A DNA stretch of 64,000 nt from NCBI RefSeq assembly GCF_003054285.1, contig NZ_QBKS01000001.1, positions 434,001 through 498,000 of the forward strand. The letters run 5' to 3'. The stretch is from Litoreibacter ponti (lineage in GTDB: Bacteria > Pseudomonadota > Alphaproteobacteria > Rhodobacterales > Rhodobacteraceae). The translations under genes and the position numbers were made by a program. Within the stretch, counting starts at the first letter, position 1; every line of letters starts with the position of its first letter. The notes below the pieces were generated by a model that was not told the origin of the DNA, ran no database searches, and worked only from the letters and a program-made list of their open reading frames with translations. This document shows, piece by piece, positions 14,389 through 23,600 of the stretch.

Positions 14389-15737
14389 CCGGTCTCGAGC
14401 TGGCCCTGGTGGCCTTCGCCCTGATGTTGCTGGCGATCTTCCTGCGCGTGCCCATCGGCGTCGCGATGTTTGCCACGGGCTTTATCGGCACATGGATTGT
14501 GCTGGGCCGGCCGTCGGCGACGCTAAGCCAGATGAAGACGCTGACCTATGACACATTCTCCAGCTACTCGCTGACCATCGTGCCGCTGTTCCTGCTGATG
14601 GGGCAATTCGCCACCAAGTCGGGGATGAGTGCGGCGCTGTTTCAGGCGGCGTCCGACTGGCTGGGTCACCGAAAGGGCGGGGTCGCCATGGCCGCGGTCG
14701 GGGCTTGCGCGGGCTTTGGCGCGGTGTGCGGCTCGTCGCTGGCAACGGCGTCGACCATGGGGCAGGTGGCCTTGCCCGAGATGCGCAAGCGTGGGTTTTC
14801 CGACAGTCTGAGCACCGGGGTGCTCGCCGCGGGCGGCACTTTGGGCATCCTGATCCCGCCTTCGGTGATCCTTGTGATCTACGCCATCCTGACCGAGCAG
14901 AACATCGTCAAGATGTTCATCGCGGCGCTGATCCCCGGCCTGTTGGCAGCGGCGGGCTACATGCTGACCGTCGCGATCTATGTGCGGGTCAAGCCCGGCT
15001 CCGGCCCCACGGCCGAGCGCAAGCCGATTGCCGCGCGCATGAAGACGCTGGTGAAGGTCTGGCCGGTGGTGGTGATCTTCGGTCTGGTCATGGGCGGTAT
15101 CGCGGGGGATTGGAACTGGTTCCGCCCCGGGGTGCAGGCGCTGTTCACCCCCACCGAGGGCGCCGCGGTCGGCGCGATTGCCACGGGCATCTACGGTGTG
15201 GCGACGGGCGGGCTGAACTGGCAGAGCTTCAAGGCGTCGATCCTCGAGACGGCGCAGGCTTCGGCGATGATTTTCCTGATCATCTTCGGCGCGCAGGTCT
15301 TCAACAGCTTCCTCGCCTTCACCCAGGCCCCGCAGGCGATGGCCGATTGGGTGACGACCCAGGGCTTTGCGCCGATGACGGTGCTGATCGCGATGCTGGT
15401 GTGCTACCTGATCTTTGGCTGCGTGATGGACAGCCTGTCGATGATCCTGCTGACGATTCCGATCTTCTTCCCCATCATCGAAATCCTCGACTTCGGCCTG
15501 ACGACGGAGGAGGCGGCGATCTGGTTCGGCATCCTCGCGCTGATTGTGGTGGAGGTGGGGCTGATCACGCCGCCCGTGGGGATGAACCTGTTCATCATCA
15601 ATCAGGTGGGCCGCGACATTCCGATCTCGAAGACCTACCGGGGCGTGCTGCCCTTCGTGGCGTCCGATCTCGTCCGGGTGGTGATCCTGGTGGCGTTCCC
15701 GGGGATCACGCTGTGGCTCGTGGGCGTGATGTTCTAG
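14385..15737 (+). CDS. dctM: TRAP transporter large permease subunit (DctM family)
   Basis: This is the 450-residue ion-coupled transport channel of the TRAP system, with a dozen hydrophobic segments. Family motifs include FLRVPIGVAMFATGFIGT at the N-terminus, GACAGFGAVCGSSLATASTMG, GTLGILIPPSVILVIYAI and the late GLITPPVGMNLFIIN. The ATG at 14385 overlaps the dctQ stop; an upstream extension in the same frame runs through dctQ and was rejected. The gene end overlaps by 4 bases with the stop of the convergent glutathione peroxidase gene (15734-15737). Confidence 0.94.
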   Translation: MTGLELALVAFALMLLAIFLRVPIGVAMFATGFIGTWIVLGRPSATLSQMKTLTYDTFSSYSLTIVPLFLLMGQFATKSGMSAALFQAASDWLGHRKGGVAMAAVGACAGFGAVCGSSLATASTMGQVALPEMRKRGFSDSLSTGVLAAGGTLGILIPPSVILVIYAILTEQNIVKMFIAALIPGLLAAAGYMLTVAIYVRVKPGSGPTAERKPIAARMKTLVKVWPVVVIFGLVMGGIAGDWNWFRPGVQALFTPTEGAAVGAIATGIYGVATGGLNWQSFKASILETAQASAMIFLIIFGAQVFNSFLAFTQAPQAMADWVTTQGFAPMTVLIAMLVCYLIFGCVMDSLSMILLTIPIFFPIIEILDFGLTTEEAAIWFGILALIVVEVGLITPPVGMNLFIINQVGRDIPISKTYRGVLPFVASDLVRVVILVAFPGITLWLVGVMF

Positions 15738-16252
15738 CTTTTGGGCAGGAGCGCCTCGATCTTCGAGGTGATCGTCCGGCTCAGCGGCTTCACGCCGGAG
15801 CTGTAGGTCTCCACGATATCGCCATTGCCGTCGATCAGCACCTTGTTGAAGTTCCAGCGCGGCACGAAGCCGGTCTGGCTGCGCACGTTCTTGTAGAACG
15901 GATGCGCCTTGGGGCCTTTGACGTCGGTGATCGTGGCCATGGGGATGTCGAGGTTGAAATTCACCGCGCAGAATTCCTTGACCTGATCGCCGCTCGCCAG
16001 CTCTTGGCGGAAATTATTCGACGGCACGGCGAGCACGATTAGCCCGCGATCGCGGTAGCGGTCGTAGAGCGCCTGCAGGCCATCGTACTGGTAGGTAAAA
16101 CCGCACAGGGAGGCTGTGTTGACCACGAGAACCGGTCGGTTCTTCCATGCCTCAAGATCAATTTGGCCGCCGTCTATACTCGGGAAGGTAAACGCGGCGG
16201 CGCTGTGTGCACCGGCGGCGAGGACCGCCATGATCTGAACAAGGAAACGCAT
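15734..16252 (-). CDS. Exported glutathione peroxidase family protein
   Basis: A 172-residue thiol peroxidase of the GPx family. A hydrophobic N-terminus (MRFLVQIMAVLAAGAHSAAA) looks like a Sec signal, so the enzyme probably acts in the periplasm. The peroxidatic cysteine is Cys50 (NTASLCGFTYQY). Trp133-Asn134 (PRWNFNKVL) fill the other tetrad positions. The usual catalytic glutamine (PCNQF) is replaced by asparagine in VPSNNF (Asn80). The start at 16252 gives the signal peptide directly; a longer in-frame extension would run back towards the tRNA promoter and has no family similarity. The reductant is more likely thioredoxin-like than glutathione, which is inference. Confidence 0.88.
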   Translation of the reverse strand: MRFLVQIMAVLAAGAHSAAAFTFPSIDGGQIDLEAWKNRPVLVVNTASLCGFTYQYDGLQALYDRYRDRGLIVLAVPSNNFRQELASGDQVKEFCAVNFNLDIPMATITDVKGPKAHPFYKNVRSQTGFVPRWNFNKVLIDGNGDIVETYSSGVKPLSRTITSKIEALLPKS

Positions 16253-16363
16253 AGGGGGGATGTTGCTCCGTCGGCCTCGTGGTCCTCGGTATACGTGCCG
16301 AGCGCGGGATCGGTTCCATTTAAGGTAAAGAAAAATGTAACGGCTTGATCGCGCTTTTGGAAA

Positions 16364-16392
16364 TTGACGCACGCGGCGGCACCCGCTACACC
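16364..16392 (+). promoter_or_regulatory. Probable promoter of tRNA-Leu
   Basis: TTGACG (16364-16369), a 17-base spacer and TACACC (16387-16392) form a good alphaproteobacterial housekeeping promoter, with expected transcription start near 16399, about 40 bases before the mature tRNA. Confidence 0.55.
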
Positions 16393-16438
16393 GCACGCAC
16401 CTCTGGTGGCGGCTACCGCGCCACCGCGCAGATCAGGG

Positions 16439-16523
16439 GCCCGAGTGGCGGAATTGGTAGACGCAGGGGATTCAAAATCCCCCGCCGCAAGGCTTGTCGG
16501 TTCGAGTCCGACCTCGGGTACCA
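16439..16523 (+). tRNA. tRNA-Leu (CAA)
   Basis: The 85-base gene has an acceptor stem GCCCGAG pairing with CTCGGGT, discriminator A and an encoded CCA (16521-16523). The D arm is GTGGCGGAATTGGTAGACGC, and the anticodon stem GGGGA/TCCCC has loop TTCAAAA, anticodon CAA. A long variable arm and the T loop TTCGAGTC follow. The long variable arm confirms the leucine class. It decodes UUG codons. Confidence 0.96.
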
Positions 16524-16852
16524 AACCGCTGCACATCTCCGAAATTTCCGCCCACGGGTCCGTGGCATCAGTGTGTCGCGCGCGTTCATCTCTAGGGCGC
16601 TGGTGGGGATAGTTTGTGGCAAGTTTGAGGCCGTGGTTCCCACAGGGCGACAGATCAGCTGAAACCTGCCTATTGTTTCCAATTCTTGAACAAATCGGGG
16701 GGTCCGGCAGGCATCTGTCGGAGTCTCGTTTTCCGAAAAAGCGAATCGAAAATTTGCCAATATTCAACATTCTGGGGACAGTTCGCCGGTTTGCCTATTA
16801 TTGTAGCGTTGTTGCCAGAGGGGAAAAAATGATGCGCTTTCTCAAGGGTTAA

Positions 16853-16945
16853 CTACGTTGACAGATCGAAATAAGGCGCGATACCACCCGAGATCCTGCG
16901 CGCCTGCTCCGCGGTCAGATCCCCATGGCACAACCTCCATAGCAT
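16853..16945 (-). pseudogene. Possible remnant of a gene 3' end (30 codons)
   Basis: The minus strand reads a short frame with coding-like composition, containing HGDLTAEQARRI and then GGIAPYFDLST before a TAG stop. Its amphipathic, compositionally ordinary sequence looks like the C-terminal tail of a real protein rather than chance, yet an in-frame TAA lies just upstream of the first ATG. I do not recognise the family. It may be a fragment left by a deletion next to the tRNA, or a genuine 30-residue protein. Confidence 0.3.
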
Positions 16946-17451
16946 GCATTAAGCCTGTTAAGTGGCTGTGAAGCATCGAAAAATATTAGCTCCAAGGTCG
17001 GCATGGCACGAGAAAGCTGCGCCATTGACCTTGGCGAGCCCGCTGAGCACGCGGCTGCCACATTTCAAGAAACAGTTTGATAACTTGTGGTTAACGTCGG
17101 GGAATAACGCTTCATTGTCCGGACATGGGCGAGATTTTGCTTTTGAGACCCCCATCCTCCGCTTAAAAACGAAATACGCCCAACTGGGGGGTGAAGACAT
17201 AGGCCACGGGGGCGGCCGCACGATAATCGTGTCCTTGCCGGGATACGGGGATTTATAGTCGTGTGATCGCTTGCGGTGGTCGTTGGGTTGTAACGATCGC
17301 AGAACGTAATTGTCACCGACATCTCACCGGGCTTTCACCCGGTAAAAATCCCCTTGCTTTGGTAACGCGCGTGAGTGCGGCCGTCTTCGCACCGAAGGCC
17401 GGGTCTTCGCTCATCGCGGGTGAGATCGAACTGCACGAGCCGGGACACACA

Positions 17452-17595
17452 ATGGCTGAAGTGATGGAAATGATGGCGATGATCGCGGCATTGAGTGCCG
17501 CTTTCGCCATTGGATCGATCTCACGCGTGCGCGCTGACGAGTATTTTGAAGTCGCGGGGTCGGTTGCGCATCGACCGATGTCCGTGAACTCATAG
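17452..17595 (+). CDS. Candidate 47-residue small protein upstream of the RTX gene
   Basis: The ATG at 17452 opens a frame of 47 codons with a short apolar centre (MIAALSAAFAIGSI). Its TAG stop (17593-17595) lies inside the ribosome site of the giant RTX gene (ATAGGAGACC), which would allow translational coupling. Against it: no good ribosome site precedes the ATG, and I recognise no family. It may be a chance frame in the 5' leader. Confidence 0.22.
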   Translation: MAEVMEMMAMIAALSAAFAIGSISRVRADEYFEVAGSVAHRPMSVNS

Positions 17596-17604
17596 GAGAC
17601 CATA

Positions 17605-20600
17605 ATGCCTAACGTTCTGCTTACATTTGAAGACCTTCATGCCGGTGATATTGTTAACGGCCAGTATAGCTCCAATGGCGTGACCATCAGCTCCGCCAAC
17701 CCGCACACGCCCCCGATGGTGTTCGACACGAGCCACCCCACGGGCGGCGACCACGATCTTGCCACCGACAACCTGGGCAATGTCCTGATCCTGTCCGAGG
17801 ACGGCGACAGCTCCGACCCTGACGACAATGCGGGCGGCGGCACGTTCATCTTTGAATTCGACGAGCCGTCCGAGGTCATCAACTTCATGGGCCTCGACCT
17901 GGAAGAGGGCGGCACCGTGCGCCTCTATGACGAGACCGGCAAGCTGTTCAAGACGGTCCATATCGATGCGACCTCCAACAACGCGCAGCAGATCGTCGAC
18001 ATCAATGCCGATAACGTCTCGCGCATGGAGATCGAGCTGTGCGGCTCCGGTGCCATCGACGGCATCTGCTACTGCACCCCCGACCAGCAGGAAGAGCCCG
18101 TGCTCGACGGTGTGGTCGAAGGCTCGAACGACGCCGAAGTGATCGACGTGAACTACGAGGGCGACCCCGATGGGGACCGCATCGACGCAAACGACGCGCT
18201 GCTGCCCGGCGAGATCGGCGACGACGATATCGTCGATGCGTTCGGCGGCGACGACACCATCAATTCCGGCGCGGGCGACGACGAGGTCTACGCAGGTTCC
18301 GGCGACGACACGGTCGACGGCGGCGCGGGCGACGATGTCATCTACGGCGACAGCAACTATTCCGGCCCTGGCGCGGGCACCTCCGTGCGCGAGAGCTTCG
18401 AGTGGGATCTGCAGACCGAGAACGAGGTCGATACCTCCTTCGTGCAGGACACCGGCAATGTAGAAGTCACCTTCACGCGCCTCGCCGATGTCGACAGCCA
18501 CGACAGCTTCCTCAATACCGAGCAGCTCAACGTCGACGGCATCGATGGCGGCTCCGAGACGGTGGATACCGACAGCGGCCTGACCTCGATCACTAATGGC
18601 GAAGATGGCCGCGGCGAGTTCCAGTGGGAATTTTCCACGCCCGTGACCGATGTCGAGTTCAATATCAATGACATCGACGGCGACGGCGTGGTCCAGGTGA
18701 CCGCGTTTGACGCTGACGGCAACGAGATCCCCGTGCAGCTGAGCGGCGGCAGCGGTGTGACCTTGATCGACACCGACGGTGCCAATGGCGCGGATACGGC
18801 CGACAGCAACGGCGGCTATGGCGCCACGCCGTCCGACGAGTACAACCTGCAGGTGAACATCCCCGGTCCGGTCGCACGCATCGTGGTCGAGCACACGCAG
18901 GATGACGACGACAACTCCGGCATCCGCATCACTGACATCTTCTTCGATGTCGACACCTCCGTTGTGGATGATGGCGCCGATGGCAATGACGTGCTGAACG
19001 GCGGCGCAGGCAATGACACCATCTTCGGCGAGGGCGGCAATGACACGCTCGACGGCGGGGAAGGCGATGACCTGCTGAGCGGTGGCGACGACCGTGACAC
19101 GATCATTGCGGGCGCGGGCGACACCGTGGACGGTGGCACCGGCTCGACCGCGGCGGGCGATGTTGACGACTTCGACACGCTTGATCTGACCGGCGAAGGC
19201 CCGTTCCGCGTTGTGGGCGAGACCGAGGATGCCGATGGCAACTCGACCTCCGGCACGGTTGAATTCCTGAACCCCGATGGCAGCGTCTCCGGCTCTCTGA
19301 CCTTCACCGAGATCGAGCAAATCCTCGGCGACCGCGTCAACCAGGGCCCCGATGCCAATGACGACACCGCCTCCGTCGATGAGGATGACAGCGTCACCAT
19401 CGACGTGCTGGCCAACGACACCGATCCGGAAAATGACGACCTGACCGTGATCGACGCCTCGTCGCCCGATGGCGAGGTGGCCATCAACGCCGATGGCACG
19501 ATCACCTTCAAGCCGGACGAGAACTTCAACGGCGACACCACCATCACCTACACGATCGAGGACGAGGCCGGGAACACCGACACCGCCACGGTCGATGTGA
19601 CGGTCGCGCCGGTCAACGATGACCCAGTGGCCAATGATGACGCCGTCTCGACCGATGAAGACACACCCGTCACGATCCCGGTGCTCGACAACGACACCGA
19701 TCTGGACGGCGACGATCTGACCGTGACCGAGGCGACCAGCCCGGATGGCGAGGTCGTGATCAACGCGGACGGAACGATCACCTTCACGCCGGATGAGAAC
19801 TTCAACGGCGTCACGACGATCACCTACACCGTCTCCGACGGCAATGGCGGCGAAGACACCGCGACCGTTACGGTCACCGTGGACGCGGTGAACGACGATC
19901 TGGTTGCCGGCGACGACACGGCCGAAACCGACGAGGACACCCCTGTCGACATCGATGTGTTGGCCAATGACGTGGACCCGGATGGCGACGACCTGACCGT
20001 AACCGAGGCGACCAGCCCCGATGGCGAAGTCACCATCAATCCCGATGGCACGCTGACCTTTACGCCCGACGAGAACTTCACCGGCGAGACCACGATCACC
20101 TACACGGTTGAGGACGGCAACGGGTCCGAGGACACCGCCACCGTCACCGTGACCGTGAACCCGGTCAACGACGCGCCGGACGCGGTCGATGACAGCGACA
20201 CGACCACCGAGGACACCGCGATTACCGTCGATCTGCTCGCCAATGACACCGATGTCGACGGCGACGACCTGACCGTGATCGAGGCCACCGTGCCCGCCGA
20301 TCAGGGCACGCTCGTGGACAATGGCGACGGCACCGTGACCTTCACGCCCGCGCCCGATTTCAACGGCACGGCGACCATTAGCTACACCATCTCCGATGGC
20401 GAGCTGGAGGACTCGGCGGTCCACACCATCGACGTCACGGCGGTCAATGACACGCCGGAGGCCGAGGATGATACGGCCGAGACCGACGAGGACACGCCGG
20501 TCACGATCGACGTGCTGGCCAATGACAGCGATCCCGACGGCGATCCGCTGGAGGTCACCGAGGCGACCTCGCCCGACGGCGAAGTCACGATCAATCCCGA

Positions 20601-23600
20601 CGGCACGATCACCTTCACGCCGGACGAGAACTTCAACGGCGAGACGACGATCAGCTACACGGTCTCCGATCCCGACGGCAACGAGGACACCGCGACCGTC
20701 ACGGTCAACGTGGCCCCGGTCAATGACGCGCCGGATGCGGTGAACGACACGGACACCACGGACGAAGACACGCCGATCACGTTGGATGTGCTCGCCAATG
20801 ACACGGATGTGGATGGCGACGACCTCACCGTCACCGGCGCAACCGTTCCTGCCGAGCAGGGCACGGTCGAGATCGTGGACAACAAAGTGGTCTTTACGCC
20901 CGCCGAGAACTTCAATGGCCTCGCGACCATCAGCTACTCCATCTCGGACGGCAATGGCGGCACCGACACGGCGATCCATGAGGTCGACGTGCTTCCGGTT
21001 AATGATGATCCGGTGGCGGTCGATGATATCGCCGAGACCGAGGAAGACACCGCCGTGGTGATCGATCTGATCGCCAATGACTTCGACGTGGATGGCGACG
21101 ATCTGACCATCGGCACGGTCTCCGTGCCGCCGGAGCAGGGCACCGTGGTCGACAATGGCGATGGCACCGTGACCTTCACCCCCGCGCCGAACTACACCGG
21201 CCCGGCCCAGATCACATATACGGTGGTCGACGGCCAGGGTGGCGAGGATGTCGGCGGTGCGACCGTCAATGTCTTCATCGAAGGCGTCAATGACGGCCCC
21301 GATGCGGTGGATGACGCGGTCACCACCGACGAGGACACGCCGATCACCATCGACGCGCTGGCCAATGACACCGACCTCGAGGGCGATGACCTGACGATCA
21401 CCGGCGCCTCCGTGCCCGGCGATCAGGGCAGTGTCGAGATCGTCGGCAACGAGCTGGTCTTCACCTCGGCGCCTGACTTCAACGGCGAAGCGACGATCAC
21501 CTACTCGATCACAGACGGCAATGGCGGCACCGATACCGCAGAGGTCGTCGTGACCGTGCTGCCGGTCAATGATGACCCGGTCGCCGTGGATGATGTCGAG
21601 ACGACGGATGAAGACGAGCCGATCACTATCGACCTGATCTCCAACGACACCGATGTGGATGGCGACGATCTGTCCGTCGGCTCCGTCTCGGTTCCGCCCG
21701 AGCAGGGCACCGTGGTCGACAATGGCGACGGCACCGTTACCTTCACGCCCGCGCCGAACTTCAACGGCCCGGCGACGATCACCTACACCGTCATCGACGG
21801 TCAGGGTGGCGAGGACGAAGGCGAGGCGATCGTCTCGGTCGGCGCAATCAACGATGGTCCTGATGCCGTCGATGACAGCGACACCACCGCAGAGGACACG
21901 CCGATCACGGTCGATCTGCTGGCCAATGACACCGACGCCGATGGTGATGACCTGTCCGTCATCTCCGCCACGGTTCCGGCCGATCAAGGCACGCTGTTGA
22001 ACAATGGCGACGGCACCGTCACCTTCACGCCCGCGCCTGACTTCAACGGCGAAGCGACGATCTCTTACGAGATCTCCGACGGAAACGGCGGCACCGACAC
22101 CGCGGTTCACACCATCACCGTGACCCCCGAGGGCGACGCCCCCGAGGCCGAGGATGATGTGGCCGAGACCGACGAGGACACGCCGGTCACCATCGACGTG
22201 CTGGCCAATGACAGCGATCCCGACGGCGATCCGCTGGAGGTCACGGAGGCGACGTCTCCCGACGGCGAAGTCACGATCAATCCCGACGGCACGATCACCT
22301 TCACGCCGGACGAGAATTTCAACGGCGAGACGACGATCACCTACACGGTCTCTGATCCCGACGGGAATGAGGACACCGCGACGGTTACGGTCAATGTGGC
22401 CCCGGTCAACGACGCACCGGATGCGGTCGACGACAGCGACACGACCACCGAGGACACGGCGATCACCGTCGATCTGCTGGCCAATGACAGCGATGTCGAC
22501 GGCGACGACCTGACCGTGATCGAGGCCACCGTGCCCGCCGATCAGGGCACGCTCGTGGACAATGGCGACGGCACCGTGACCTTCACGCCCGCGCCCGATT
22601 TCAACGGCACGGCGACCATCAGCTACACCATCTCCGATGGCGAGCTGGAGGATTCTGCGATCCACACCATCGACGTCACGGCGGTCAACGACACGCCGGA
22701 GGCCGAGGATGATACGGCCGAGACCGACGAGGACACGCCGGTCACCATCGACGTGCTGGCCAATGACAGCGACCCCGATGGCGATCCGCTGGAGGTCACC
22801 GAGGCCACCAGCCCCGATGGCGAGGTCACGATCAACCCCGATGGCACGATCACCTTCACACCCGACGAGAACTTCAACGGCGAGACGACGATCACCTACA
22901 CGGTCTCCGATCCCGACGGCAACGAGGACACCGCGACCGTCACGGTCAACGTGGCGCCGGTCAATGATGATCCCGTCGCCGAGGATGACACGGTCGAGAC
23001 CGATGAGGACACGCCGGTCGATATCACCCCGCTGGCCAATGACAGCGATGTGGATGGCGACACGCTAACCATCACGGAGATCACCCAGCCCGCCAATGGC
23101 GAAGCTGTGCTGAACCCCGATGGAACGATCACCTACACGCCGGACCCGGACTTCTCGGGCGAGGATATGCTGACCTACACCGTCGAGGACGGCAATGGCG
23201 GCACCGACACGGCCACGATCACGATCAACGTGGGCGAGGTGAATGACGGGCCGGACGCGGTGGATGACCGCGCCTCGACCAACAATCTGACGCCTGTCAC
23301 CATTGCGGTGCTGGCCAATGACACCGATCCGGAGAACGATCCGCTGACCGTCACCGAGGCCTCGGTGGATGTGGGCGAGGTGACCATCAATCCCGATGGT
23401 ACGCTCGAATACACCCCGGTGCCGGAGTTCGGCGGAGTGGCGACGATCACCTACACGATCACCGACGGAAATGGCGGCTTTGATACGGCCATCGTGACCG
23501 TGGGGGTCAATGACGGAATCGTGGAAGGCACAGCCGGCGATGATCTGATCGACGTGGACTACATGGACGACCCAGAGGGCGACATGGTCGACAACAATGA

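Larger units (their letters stand above)
16524..17604. other. Gene-poor 1.1 kb stretch between tRNA-Leu and the giant RTX gene
   Basis: No convincing full gene is visible. The sequence is noticeably richer in A and T than its surroundings. It holds a short minus-strand coding-like tail (16853-16945), a seven-codon ORF at 16829-16852 with a good ribosome site (GAGGGG), a small candidate ORF at 17452-17595 and a stem-loop (CCGGG/CCCGG) near 17327-17342. Open frames of about 100 codons at 16962-17258 lack a ribosome site and family features. I saw no copy of the tRNA 3' end that would mark an integration site. Confidence 0.5.

Noticed and set aside
16962..17258. 98-codon plus-strand frame in the gap after tRNA-Leu
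   Set aside because: No ribosome site, no recognisable domain, and compositional features of non-coding DNA.
17590..22665. Open frame of 1691 codons on the strand opposite the giant RTX gene
   Set aside because: It is a shadow of the repetitive GAC/GGC-rich coding sequence. Its product is a low-complexity run rich in V, I, D, G and R with no domains, and it has no ribosome site.
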